A stretch of 31,664 nucleotides of DNA, from positions 1 to 31,664 of the IMG/VR virus record IMGVR_UViG_3300005265_000023; one strand, written 5' to 3'. Every line of letters begins with the position of its first letter. Positions within the stretch are counted from its first letter, which is position 1. Shown here in pieces: positions 7,056-15,946 of this stretch. This stretch comes from a virus. The notes under the pieces are model-generated. The model saw only the letters and a list, made by a program, of their open reading frames with translations. It ran no database searches and was not told the origin of the DNA. The position numbers were made by a program, and so were the translations under genes.

Positions 7056-8708
7056 ATGGATAATAAAAGATATTTAAATATAGGACAAGCATTAAGCCTT
7101 GATTTACTTGATTTATTTGGTAATAATTCAGGAGGAAGTTCTGGTACATCAACAATATCAATAAGTGCAGGTTTAGTTCAAAGTCCAGTAATTATTAATA
7201 ATGGAGATGGAACAATTGATTTACTTAGTTGTACAGCCAATTTATTTGATAACGATAGTTATAGTGGTGATGTAAAACTATATAACATTGATGCTATTAC
7301 AAGTGAAAGTATTGATGAAGATGTATTAACTTATATAACAGTTGATTATAACGGTGGAAGTCCAGTTTATTTTTTAAGCGATGACGCTAGTTTTATTAAT
7401 GAATCTGATGTTATTCCAGTTATCACTTTAATTAGAAGTGGAAATGAGATTGCTTATATAACTTGGAAAGGTTTGGGTTCAGGTTTATCTAATAAATTAC
7501 ATCAAAGATTTGTTAAAACAGATAGATTTGGTTATGAATCAGGTTTAATGTTATCAGAACAAAACACAAGAGAGATATTTATAACAAACGGATTAACTTG
7601 GTATGGTGCAGTTAGAAATGGACATTCTTCATTTGACTCATCTACTGATAAATTAGTTCATTGGTATCCAGATAGTGGTAATTGGGAGAAAACAATAGTA
7701 ACTCAATTTCCAAATAATCAATATAATGATGGAGATGATTTACAACCTTTAATTGGTAATAAATTTACGACAGTTAATGTTTATAAATCTGAGTCTATTA
7801 ATGTAAATACTGCAGGATTTATTTTAGGTGGAATGTATGATAGTGTAGCAGAAGCTGAAGTATCTCCTATTCCAGAAGTTCCTACTAATATAACAAATTT
7901 AAGTGTTTTTGTAGGTAGATTTACAATTCAAAATGGTAATACAAATTCATCTACTGTTTTAAGTGCTTTTGACACTATTTTTAATGGAACAGCGGCAACA
8001 AATCATACTAATCTATCTAACTTAAGTTCAGATGACCATCCTCAATACGTTATTAATGATAGTTCAAGAGGTGAACAAGAAGTGTTAAATAGTTTAAAGA
8101 TTGGTGATGTAACAGGAGGTAATTATACACAAATTGAATCAGATGGAACAATTATAACAAGAGGTGATGGGACAGTATGGGATGATTTAGTAGGAACTTT
8201 AATAGCAAGACGTTTAACATCAACAGCTGGTAGATTAGATTATAATTATGATGAAAACACTATCACTATGCAAGACAATGGTGACCCAAACAAGTCTGCT
8301 GATAGATTAATATTTAACTATCAACATCCTCATTCAGCTGTTCAAACAAATGTAATAGAAGGAACTCAAGCTGTTCAAAGATTACATATTCATTGGGAAC
8401 AAACATCAACAGATAGAATTGTATGGCAAGTTGAATATAGATGTCAACTTAATGGAGAACCAAAGAATACAACTTGGACAACTGTACACGCAAATAGTGT
8501 AGATAATTCAGTATTTCCATACGTAACTGGAACTTTAAATCAGATTACAAACTTAGTAGAAGTATTAATACCTGAAAATTCATTATCAGCAACAATTCAA
8601 TACAGATTAACGAGAATTGATTCAACAGGGAATGATATAGAAGCAACTTTTATAGATGCACATATTAAATTAGATAGTGTTGGAAGTAGAAGAGAGTTTA
8701 TAAAATAA
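7056..8708 (+). CDS. Tail fibre / receptor-binding protein
   Basis: 550 aa. A glycine/serine-rich linker (NNSGGSSGTSTISIS, about 23-37) precedes a beta-rich body. The motif HTNLSNLSSDDHPQY at about 318-332 is a hallmark of tail-fibre shafts. The C-terminal part, from about residue 400 (DPNKSADRLIFNYQHPH), looks like a separate globular domain that begins with His-rich strands and ends in an immunoglobulin- or jelly-roll-like fold. I infer a host-binding fibre with a distal recognition domain. It follows the repeat fibre and precedes a membrane protein in the same operon. Confidence 0.7.
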   Translation: MDNKRYLNIGQALSLDLLDLFGNNSGGSSGTSTISISAGLVQSPVIINNGDGTIDLLSCTANLFDNDSYSGDVKLYNIDAITSESIDEDVLTYITVDYNGGSPVYFLSDDASFINESDVIPVITLIRSGNEIAYITWKGLGSGLSNKLHQRFVKTDRFGYESGLMLSEQNTREIFITNGLTWYGAVRNGHSSFDSSTDKLVHWYPDSGNWEKTIVTQFPNNQYNDGDDLQPLIGNKFTTVNVYKSESINVNTAGFILGGMYDSVAEAEVSPIPEVPTNITNLSVFVGRFTIQNGNTNSSTVLSAFDTIFNGTAATNHTNLSNLSSDDHPQYVINDSSRGEQEVLNSLKIGDVTGGNYTQIESDGTIITRGDGTVWDDLVGTLIARRLTSTAGRLDYNYDENTITMQDNGDPNKSADRLIFNYQHPHSAVQTNVIEGTQAVQRLHIHWEQTSTDRIVWQVEYRCQLNGEPKNTTWTTVHANSVDNSVFPYVTGTLNQITNLVEVLIPENSLSATIQYRLTRIDSTGNDIEATFIDAHIKLDSVGSRREFIK

Positions 8709-8721
8709 AAAAGAAAAAGAA

Positions 8722-9135
8722 ATGATATTATTAGATACAATCCAGCCAGATATATTATCTACATTGGCACAATATGGAATTCTAGGCATATTTAGTATGA
8801 TTATGATTATTATTATAAGGTACCAAGATAATACTAATAAACAACAACAAAAAGTGTTAATTGATAGCTTTAAAGAACAAAAAGATCATTTAATAAAAGA
8901 CAATTCTATTATTGATAATGAAAAGAAAGAACTTAATGCTAAGTTTATAAATCATTTACAGGATACTGAACATAAATTGGTAAGTATAATATCTGAAAAT
9001 ACAGACGCATTTAAACGGATTGCTTTATCAAACGATAATATAAACCGATCAATTGGAAAGCTGATAGATAGATTATCTGAAAACAGTAATAGTAATAAAG
9101 AATTAAACAATAATATATTAAAAATAATAAAATAA
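8722..9135 (+). CDS. Membrane-anchored coiled-coil protein, possible holin
   Basis: 137 aa. One strong membrane segment spans about residues 15-33 (YGILGIFSMIMIIIIRY), then a long charged helix rich in Lys, Glu, Asn and Gln (35-137) reads like a coiled coil. This 'one TM plus coiled coil' layout occurs in BhlA/UviB-type holin-like proteins and is the only holin candidate in the window. Against that, it lies in the baseplate operon, 2 nt before the J-like gene, about 21 kb from the NlpC/P60 gene. It could instead be a virion protein that inserts in the host membrane. Confidence 0.45.
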   Translation: MILLDTIQPDILSTLAQYGILGIFSMIMIIIIRYQDNTNKQQQKVLIDSFKEQKDHLIKDNSIIDNEKKELNAKFINHLQDTEHKLVSIISENTDAFKRIALSNDNINRSIGKLIDRLSENSNSNKELNNNILKIIK

Positions 9136-9136
9136 T

Positions 9137-9994
9137 ATGAGAAGTATAGATGATATTTATCAAGAAATAATTCTTGAAAAGATAAATATGCCAACACTAT
9201 CAACAAAGTTATTAAATGAAGATGGAACAAGTAATTTATCAACAGAACAAGACTTACTTAATAGTTTAAAAACAAATAGTAAAGTATCTATTTGGAAACT
9301 TTATGCTTATATTACTGCAGTTGTTATATGGTCTCACGAAAAGTTATGGGATTTATTTAAGACTGAAATAGAAGATATTAAAGCATCTGCATTCGTATCA
9401 TCTCTTGAATGGTGGGTAGAAAAGGCAAAAGAATGGCAATTTGGTTATGACTTAGTTATAGATCCAAATAATTACTCAGTAAAATATGATACTATTGATG
9501 AATCTGTTCAATATATTGAGCATTCAGCAGCTATTGAATTAGATGGAACAGTAATATTAAAAATTAGACGAAAAGACACTGATTTATTATCTATCGGAGA
9601 ACTAAGTTCATTTGAAAGTTATGTTACAAAACTTAAAAATGCAGGAACAAGAGTTACTATATGGAACTTTTCATCTGATAAACTAAAATTAAACTATGAG
9701 GTGTATTATGATCCAATCGTTGGCTTATCTAATGTTAAATCTGATACAGAAGATGCAATAAACGATTATATCTCTAATATTCCATTTAATAGTGATTTAA
9801 ATATAACAGATTTAACAGATTCAATCCAATTAGTAAACGGTATTAAAGGAGTTAGATATATTAATGGTGAAGGAAGAGCTGATTATGGTTCATTTACACT
9901 AATTGAAAATTACTATTCTGCTATTGCAGGTTATTGTTCAATAGATAGTTCATTTCCTTTAGATTCAACCATAACTTATATAGCACGTTATTAA
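9137..9994 (+). CDS. Baseplate J-like protein
   Basis: 285 aa. The N-terminal half has WSHEKLWDLFKTEIEDIKAS at about 66-85, then a conserved WW..K..QFGYDL segment (about 93-105), as in Bacteroidota baseplate J proteins (sometimes misannotated as nucleotidyltransferases). The C-terminal half alternates strands and helices and ends in the repeat-like 'NDYISNIPFNSDLNITDL' region typical of the J lever. In contractile tails J-like proteins form the wedge that opens when the sheath fires. Order W-like, X-like, fibres, J, I is close to Mu/P2 modules. Confidence 0.7.
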   Translation: MRSIDDIYQEIILEKINMPTLSTKLLNEDGTSNLSTEQDLLNSLKTNSKVSIWKLYAYITAVVIWSHEKLWDLFKTEIEDIKASAFVSSLEWWVEKAKEWQFGYDLVIDPNNYSVKYDTIDESVQYIEHSAAIELDGTVILKIRRKDTDLLSIGELSSFESYVTKLKNAGTRVTIWNFSSDKLKLNYEVYYDPIVGLSNVKSDTEDAINDYISNIPFNSDLNITDLTDSIQLVNGIKGVRYINGEGRADYGSFTLIENYYSAIAGYCSIDSSFPLDSTITYIARY

Positions 9995-10009
9995 AACAAA
10001 ATAAAGATT

Positions 10010-10825
10010 ATGATAAATATAAATCTTAAAAACTTAGCATATGATATGCTTTCACCATTATTTAAATTAAAAAGTAAACATATTAATAATTTATATCAAT
10101 GGCTGATTAGTTTAATCAAACCTATTGAAACTTTACAACTTAGTTTTAAACAATATAGAGTTGATAGTCTATATGAAATTAATCATACTGGACAAGTTTT
10201 AAGTTTAGAACATATATTAAACGATAGATTTTCTACTCCATTTCCAGTTATAACTCCAGGTAGTATTTATATAACAGAAGGTGAATGGTTAAACAAAATT
10301 CATCTTTTTAATAACAGAGATGACTGGAATAGTGCATTAAATGATGAACCTGTTTATTTATTTAATAACTCTAGATTACCAACTTTGATAGACAGTGTAT
10401 TCCTAACAGGCTTTAATACAACAGTAAATGGTGAGTATCAAGAAGATGTTATAATTAATGGTAGAATAAGTTATATTAAAATATCAAACCCTGATATTAA
10501 AATAATATATGATACTGGAGCAGGAGTTACAAAAATATATAACGCTTCAAGTAGTTCATTATACTTTTCAAGTGATGAAGACTTATTGAATACTAAAATT
10601 GAATATATTTCTATATGGAAAGATGTTTTAGGTCAGGTTGTTAGTGGATATGTAATATCAAATACTTATTTATACAATAGTAATGAATTTGGTTTAGATG
10701 ATATAGATTTTTATGTATATGTTCCATCATCAATTTATACAATAACAGAAAATTTAAACATTATTAACGCATTAATTAAAAAATATAAAATTGCTGGATA
10801 CTCTTACGAAATAGTATCTTACTAA
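10010..10825 (+). CDS. Tail protein I-like baseplate component
   Basis: 271 aa. The N-terminus has a helical SPLFKLKSKHINNLYQWLIS segment and the motif NHTGQVLSLEHILNDRF at about 58-74, which is diagnostic of the protein following J in Bacteroidota contractile tails (gpI/gp6-wedge partner). The rest is beta-rich, ending YKIAGYSYEIVSY. It directly follows the J-like gene (15 nt) and precedes a fibre-like protein, which supports the assignment. Confidence 0.65.
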   Translation: MININLKNLAYDMLSPLFKLKSKHINNLYQWLISLIKPIETLQLSFKQYRVDSLYEINHTGQVLSLEHILNDRFSTPFPVITPGSIYITEGEWLNKIHLFNNRDDWNSALNDEPVYLFNNSRLPTLIDSVFLTGFNTTVNGEYQEDVIINGRISYIKISNPDIKIIYDTGAGVTKIYNASSSSLYFSSDEDLLNTKIEYISIWKDVLGQVVSGYVISNTYLYNSNEFGLDDIDFYVYVPSSIYTITENLNIINALIKKYKIAGYSYEIVSY

Positions 10826-10840
10826 AAACAAAATAAAACT

Positions 10841-11719
10841 ATGAATAAAATTTTAACAACAAATTATACAGGTGGGTTTCCATTAACTAATAACGATTTA
10901 GAATGGTTACAAAACAATATAACCAATGAGATTAGTTATGTATTAGAAGGATTAAACAACTCTAATGACTGGATATTAAGAGATATGTATGATAATGGTA
11001 TAGATACTATTACAAGTGGATTATATGTTCACGATGAAGGACCAAGTTCAATAAATAAAAACAAAATATTTAGCATAGATTCACCTATTACATATACGAA
11101 CATTAATAGAGTGTGGATAGTATCTGATTATACGTTTGATCCTAATGGTAATAAACTGTTTAAAGATGGAGTATCTCACAACACTTGGCAAATTAAAAAA
11201 GCTAAATATATTGAGCAAACATCAACTCCTGTTGGATATGACTGGTATAAAAAATATGTTGATGTTGAGAATGAACGTTTAGGTAAAACATTAACTGATC
11301 ATATCTTTAAAAAATATAACATTGATTACTTTTATAATAGATTAACAGTAAAATATCCAAAAGTTTGGACTAATATAGTTTATAATACTACTGATAATTT
11401 TAGTGCAGGAAGCGGTGAACCATTAAAATATACTGTAGATACATTTGGTAATGTTAATATTAGAGGTTTCCTTAGAGGAAATAAAAATGCTGGAATAGCT
11501 AATGGAGTAAGTGCTTTTAATATTCCAAGTGAAATAAGATTGAATGATGAACATCGTTTTAATGGAATGGTTACATATATGAGTTATAGTGATTTAGCAC
11601 CTCAAATACTATTTAAAACAAATGGTGAAGTAAGGATAGAAGTTCCAACATCTACTAATTATAGTGGATATCCTGATTATTATGGAGGATATATTAATAT
11701 TACTTATAGTTTAGATTAA
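10841..11719 (+). CDS. Last baseplate-operon protein, probable tail fibre or tip
   Basis: 292 aa, not firmly recognised. The N-terminal LTNNDLEWLQNNITNEISYVL (split as LTNNDLEWLQN and NITNEISYVL, about 16-36) resembles proteins after gpI in Bacteroidota myophages. The middle contains aromatic strands (YDWYKKYVDVE) and the last 100 residues are beta-rich, with FGNVNIRGFLRGN as in fibre heads. It is the final gene before the 13-bp terminator hairpin. I infer a distal fibre or adhesin. Confidence 0.55.
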   Translation: MNKILTTNYTGGFPLTNNDLEWLQNNITNEISYVLEGLNNSNDWILRDMYDNGIDTITSGLYVHDEGPSSINKNKIFSIDSPITYTNINRVWIVSDYTFDPNGNKLFKDGVSHNTWQIKKAKYIEQTSTPVGYDWYKKYVDVENERLGKTLTDHIFKKYNIDYFYNRLTVKYPKVWTNIVYNTTDNFSAGSGEPLKYTVDTFGNVNIRGFLRGNKNAGIANGVSAFNIPSEIRLNDEHRFNGMVTYMSYSDLAPQILFKTNGEVRIEVPTSTNYSGYPDYYGGYINITYSLD

Positions 11720-11725
11720 GAAATA

Positions 11726-11756
11726 AAAATGGCAGATTCTAATAATCTGCCATTTT
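11726..11756. terminator. Bidirectional terminator, 13-bp perfect stem
   Basis: AAAATGGCAGATT at 11726-11738 pairs perfectly with AATCTGCCATTTT at 11744-11756 around a 5-nt loop. It is flanked by T-rich sequence on the plus side and an A-run that reads as T on the minus side. It separates the plus-strand baseplate operon from the convergent minus-strand island. Confidence 0.85.
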
Positions 11757-11763
11757 GTTTAGT

Positions 11764-12039
11764 TTAATATTTATATAATTCATTCATTTTAAAATTAAAA
11801 GTACTTCCTTGTAATATATCTGTTGATAACATCATATGAATAACTTTAATACTATCTGTTGTTATTAATATATTTTTCATTCTATCATTCATTAACGTTA
11901 AATTTGAAGTTAAATCTTCTTCTAATTTAAGTGCTAATAAAATTATATTTATAACTTTATAACGAGGATATTCTTCATTATATATCCAGTTTAGTTTTCT
12001 ATCAATTTTGTTTAAATTTATTTTTTCGTATAATTTCAT
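11764..12039 (-). CDS. Unknown 91-aa accessory protein
   Basis: Not recognised. A helical, charged soluble protein (NLNKIDRKLNWIYNEEYPRY near the N-terminus), with no TM segment. Its start lies 2 nt after the stop of the HNH gene on the same strand, so the two are almost certainly co-translated. The pair forms a minus-strand island between two late plus-strand operons. Confidence 0.55.
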   Translation of the reverse strand: MKLYEKINLNKIDRKLNWIYNEEYPRYKVINIILLALKLEEDLTSNLTLMNDRMKNILITTDSIKVIHMMLSTDILQGSTFNFKMNELYKY

Positions 12040-12041
12040 AA

Positions 12042-12257
12042 TTAAGATTTGATTTTTTTATTAGTTAACCACTGGAAGTATATACCATATATTTCATCTG
12101 GATTTGTAATACCATCTATTAATTGATGTATTTCTGCGTGTTGTTCTATTGTTAATTTAATAGTTTCTTTATGTTTACTTTTTAACCATTTAGGTATTAT
12201 ATGATGTCTATTAATAAAGCCTTTCTTACCATTCTTTTTACTTTTTCCTATTTTCAT
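12042..12257 (-). CDS. Small HNH-type nuclease-like protein
   Basis: 71 aa. The lysine-rich N-terminus (KSKKNGKKG) is followed by RHHIIPKWLKS at 17-27 and LTIEQHAEIHQL at 35-46. The HHIIP strand and the paired His of the second helix are the HNH signature (beta-beta-alpha metal site). The usual central Asn is not obvious, because the loop is shortened to ETIK, so activity is uncertain. The size suits a stand-alone homing or nicking enzyme. It is the promoter-proximal gene of the island and reads away from the terminase genes. Confidence 0.6.
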   Translation of the reverse strand: MKIGKSKKNGKKGFINRHHIIPKWLKSKHKETIKLTIEQHAEIHQLIDGITNPDEIYGIYFQWLTNKKIKS

Positions 12258-12278
12258 ATTAATTTTATTTTCATTTTA

Positions 12279-12309
12279 TACTTTATATATCGTTTAAGAT
12301 AAAACAAAA
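12279..12309 (-). promoter_or_regulatory. Divergent promoter of the HNH island
   Basis: Read on the minus strand, GATATATAAAGTA at 12291-12279 matches the -10 type box. TTTTGT lies at 12309-12304, spaced about 4 nt shorter than at the late promoters. The start codon is at 12257. It lies back to back with the terminase promoter, and the two -35 boxes are about 10 nt apart. Confidence 0.45.
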
Positions 12310-12318
12310 GCACAAAAT

Positions 12319-12353
12319 TTTAGTAAATAATCATTAATTTAATATATAAAATA
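12319..12353 (+). promoter_or_regulatory. Late promoter of the terminase operon
   Basis: TTTAGT at 12319-12324, 14 nt, then TTAATATATAAAATA at 12339-12353; the terminase start is at 12363. Upstream, the segment agcacaaaattttagtaaa nearly repeats sequence at 429-446 in the origin region. Confidence 0.7.
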
Positions 12354-12362
12354 AAATAATAA

Positions 12363-12788
12363 ATGAAACAATACGATAAAAAAGCTAAAGCATCTATAAT
12401 TGATAAAGTTTTATTTGATATATTAGATCATACTAATGATAAAACAACAACTGAAATTGTAGAGACTTATACCACATATAAAACGTGGTTAAAATGGATT
12501 AAAGCTGATGATGAGCTTAGAGAAGAATTTGAATTAGCTAGACAAAAATATTCGGTTAAGAACAAAAAAGAAATTATTACATTAGCACAAGAAAGATTAT
12601 ATGGATTAGTTAATAATGGAGATTTTAAAGCTATTCAATTTGTATTAAAAAATCTTACATTACAATACAATGATGATAAATTAATAGAAAAAGTTTTAAC
12701 AGAAGTATCAACATTATTAAGCAATAACGAAGATATAAGTCCAGAAGTATTAACAATTATAATTAAAAGCTTTAGATCACTAGAATAA
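12363..12788 (+). CDS. Terminase small subunit
   Basis: 141 aa. It has the small-subunit layout: an N-terminal HTH-like segment (TTTEIVETYTTYKTWLKWIK, about 30-49), a central helix pair (REEFELARQKY...IITLAQERLYGLV, split here), and the motif NGDFKAIQFVLKNL at about 87-100, which is common in this family. Small subunits recognise packaging DNA and regulate the large subunit. The 12-nt gap to terL and the promoter 10 nt upstream support the call. Confidence 0.75.
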   Translation: MKQYDKKAKASIIDKVLFDILDHTNDKTTTEIVETYTTYKTWLKWIKADDELREEFELARQKYSVKNKKEIITLAQERLYGLVNNGDFKAIQFVLKNLTLQYNDDKLIEKVLTEVSTLLSNNEDISPEVLTIIIKSFRSLE

Positions 12789-12800
12789 AATAATAATAAT

Positions 12801-14324
12801 ATGATTACAAAACAACAATATAAAACAAGTGAATTAGATGCGTTTTATAATAGTTTAATACAAGCTAAAAAGAACAAAGTTAATAAAATAGATAACACTG
12901 ATAAAAAGAAAAGAATTAAAAAGGCTTTATCTGATTTTCAATATTTTGTTAATACTTATTTTAAACATTTTGTAACGGATAATAATAATAATATAATACC
13001 ACTTGCAGATTTTCATCTTGATTTAATAGATAAATTAAAAAATAAAAGTAAAGTTGAAATAGCGGCTGAATTTCCACGTGGACACGGTAAATCAGTGGTA
13101 TTTAGTCTCTTTGTACCGATTTGGTTAGCATTAAGAGGAGATGTACATCTAGTATTATTAATATCAGCTACACAATCTATGGCATCTAAACAACTCATTA
13201 ACATACAAGTAGAGTTTGAAGCTAATGAATTACTTATTAACGACTTCACTACTAATCGTTTCAAATCACAAGGCTCTTGGACTAAAAATGCTTTCGTTAT
13301 TAATGAATATGATGTAAAATTTACATCTGCAGGAAAAGGTTCAACAATCAGAGGGTTACGTTATAATAAATATAGGCCAGATTTAATAATAATAGATGAT
13401 ATTGATGATGATAAATCAACAAGAAACCCTCGTCTTATAGATGAACAAACTGACTGGGTTTTAGGATCAGTATTACCAGCTATGGAAATAACAAATTATA
13501 AACTAATAGCAGTATCTAATAGATATGCACATAATATGGTTTTTGTTAATTTATCAGAAATTGAAGGTATAGATCACATAAAAATAAATGCTATTAATGA
13601 ATTTGGAGAACCTGTTTGGAAAGAAAGATTTTCATTAGATGATTTAAATAATATTAAAAGAAAGATTGGTTCTATTAATTTTTTACGTGAATATATGAAT
13701 ACTCCTGTAAGTTTATCGGCAATATTTAAAGATGAATGGATACTAATAAAAGCTGATGAAATTAATTTACAATCATACGATACTATAGTTACATATGTTG
13801 ACCCTAGTTATAAAAATGATGGTGACTTTAAAGCTGTTGTTACAATAGGTTATATTAATAAGAAATATCACGTATTAGATATATTATTAAAACAGACATC
13901 TATGAAAAATGTAATTGAACATTTGTACACATTACAAGATATATATTCTAGTTGTAATTATAATACATATATGGAAGCAAACTTTGCTCAAGGATTTTTA
14001 CATCAACCTGAATTTGATAAAATTTATGATTCTAAAGGATATCCACTTGCAATAATATTTGATACTAATAAAAAAGATAATAAAATTGCTAGAATAGAAT
14101 CAATGTCTAGTTATTTTGAACGTAATCTAATATCATTTTCATCACGTATTACAGAAACAGCTGATTATAAAGAATTTAAAATACAATTATTAGGTTTTTC
14201 TGGTACTTCAAGATTGCACGATGATGGTCCAGATGCAATGCAAAGTGCTATTACAAAGATAAACGGTTTAATACGTCATAGTAAATATAAACGAAAATCA
14301 GGTCAAATCAAAAGACATTTCTAA
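12801..14324 (+). CDS. Terminase large subunit
   Basis: 507 aa. The ATPase domain has Walker A FPRGHGKSV at 91-99, Walker B DLIIIDD at 194-200, and a coupling motif AVSNR at 237-241. The nuclease domain has TYVDPSYKNDGD at 331-342 (metal ligand D334), an acidic EANFAQ at 392-397, and HDDGPDAM at 473-480 (ligand near D477). These are the expected RNase H-like sites, all in order and spaced normally, so the motor appears intact. It packages DNA into the prohead. It lies between terS and two spike-like genes, an unusual neighbourhood for a terminase. Confidence 0.92.
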   Translation: MITKQQYKTSELDAFYNSLIQAKKNKVNKIDNTDKKKRIKKALSDFQYFVNTYFKHFVTDNNNNIIPLADFHLDLIDKLKNKSKVEIAAEFPRGHGKSVVFSLFVPIWLALRGDVHLVLLISATQSMASKQLINIQVEFEANELLINDFTTNRFKSQGSWTKNAFVINEYDVKFTSAGKGSTIRGLRYNKYRPDLIIIDDIDDDKSTRNPRLIDEQTDWVLGSVLPAMEITNYKLIAVSNRYAHNMVFVNLSEIEGIDHIKINAINEFGEPVWKERFSLDDLNNIKRKIGSINFLREYMNTPVSLSAIFKDEWILIKADEINLQSYDTIVTYVDPSYKNDGDFKAVVTIGYINKKYHVLDILLKQTSMKNVIEHLYTLQDIYSSCNYNTYMEANFAQGFLHQPEFDKIYDSKGYPLAIIFDTNKKDNKIARIESMSSYFERNLISFSSRITETADYKEFKIQLLGFSGTSRLHDDGPDAMQSAITKINGLIRHSKYKRKSGQIKRHF

Positions 14325-14336
14325 ATAAATATTAAT

Positions 14337-15935
14337 ATGAGAAAAGAAATACAACAATTAAATGATAAACAAGATGAATTTTATAGTAAAATCTGTATAG
14401 TTCGTGAGACTGCAACATTATTATTAACTGTTAATGTAGAGCCTATTGATTCAGTAGACTTTAATATTGACGTACCTAATGAAAATAATTATATTAATAA
14501 TGTAAGATTAACACCTAGATTTACTATTAATACTAAATCACAAACATTTAATAGACCTGTTGTTGGATCATATGTTATTGTTAGTTGGTTGGATAAAGAT
14601 AATGCTTTTGCACATTTAATTAGTGAGACAGAAAAGTTTACATTAGCTGCAAGAAACTTAATAATTGATATTAATGAAACTAATTTAACTATTAAAGATC
14701 CTGATTTATTTGAAATATTATCAGAAGATAATGTGGTAATATCAATGAATGATATAACAGCAGAAGATACTACATTTATTATACGAAATAGGGATTCTAT
14801 ACATTATGGAACAGGAACTGATACAATATTAAAGAATTATTTACATCTCGATGATACAGGAGTTCAATTTAAAGCATTACCAAATAAACATATATTAATA
14901 GGTCGTAATAATAGTATTCAAGAAGATAATCCATTTAAAGATATAAGAAGCCAATTAATAATAAAAGATTTTAGTTTATATTATTACTTAAATTTAATAC
15001 AGTTTCGTGGGATTTATTTTAATGATATAACAATAAATCCATTATATAGATTCTATAGATATTTAAAATATAATGAAAAATATAAAGGTGGTAATATGCT
15101 TACAGATAAGGTAAATATTCCATTAGTGGTTGAATGTGATGATTTTAGATATAGTAAAAATGTATTAGATTTTGATGAGATATTTGATCAGCGCCCAGAT
15201 AATATTTTTTATACTATAGAGGCAGAAGCCTCTTCTCGTGGAATGTTAAATCTTATTAGTGGTACATATAGTTTTGATAGTAAATGGATAGATCCTAGTT
15301 TTTTTAAAATTAAAGAAGGATTGAACATATATAGTAATTTAAATACTTATACAAATTTGAGTTTTGAATATAATGTGATGAATACAATTTATAATATACA
15401 ACCAGATGATAAGTCACAATTAAAATTCTTTAAAGATTGGTATTATGGTGATTTATATATTAATGAAGAATCAGCAATACACATTTCAGTAGATACGGAA
15501 TTAAATTTAAAAGATATTGCAACTACATATATAATAAACACTATAAATCCAATATTAGTAACTGGAATAACTTTTGAAGAACTTTATGATAATCCACAAT
15601 CTGTTTTAGAATCAAAAATAGTATTATGGATTAATGATATTGTAAATTCAATAGGATTAGAAACACAATTACAAGCAATATCTAGATTGTTTACTGAAAT
15701 ACATAATATAATTAAAACGATGTATAATAAAGCTATTAGTTTATATGATGATAATAGAATTAGTTACAGAAATGGTGATACTTTAGGCATACTTTTAAAT
15801 GATTTTATATCAATATTACAATCATCAACAGTATTAATAACATATCCTGTTGCACCACCTAATCCACAAACTGCTAAAATACTAGGTGGGTATTATAATC
15901 CAACAAAGTTATTAATAGATAACGTCTTAAAATAA
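14337..15935 (+). CDS. Large gpV-like spike/baseplate protein
   Basis: 532 aa. The first 110 residues align with the start of the next gene: EFYSKI near the N-terminus, NNVRLTP, then SYVIVSWLDKDNAFAHLI at about 78-95. This is the OB-fold of baseplate assembly protein V. A strand-rich segment ending HILIGRNN (about 184-191) corresponds to the C-terminal ILIG of the paralogue. After that, about 330 residues have no counterpart there, including a long middle domain and a helical C-terminal region. I infer an enlarged spike or hub-associated variant. Spacing to the next gene is 11 nt. Confidence 0.55.
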   Translation: MRKEIQQLNDKQDEFYSKICIVRETATLLLTVNVEPIDSVDFNIDVPNENNYINNVRLTPRFTINTKSQTFNRPVVGSYVIVSWLDKDNAFAHLISETEKFTLAARNLIIDINETNLTIKDPDLFEILSEDNVVISMNDITAEDTTFIIRNRDSIHYGTGTDTILKNYLHLDDTGVQFKALPNKHILIGRNNSIQEDNPFKDIRSQLIIKDFSLYYYLNLIQFRGIYFNDITINPLYRFYRYLKYNEKYKGGNMLTDKVNIPLVVECDDFRYSKNVLDFDEIFDQRPDNIFYTIEAEASSRGMLNLISGTYSFDSKWIDPSFFKIKEGLNIYSNLNTYTNLSFEYNVMNTIYNIQPDDKSQLKFFKDWYYGDLYINEESAIHISVDTELNLKDIATTYIINTINPILVTGITFEELYDNPQSVLESKIVLWINDIVNSIGLETQLQAISRLFTEIHNIIKTMYNKAISLYDDNRISYRNGDTLGILLNDFISILQSSTVLITYPVAPPNPQTAKILGGYYNPTKLLIDNVLK

Positions 15936-15946
15936 AACAAAATAAT

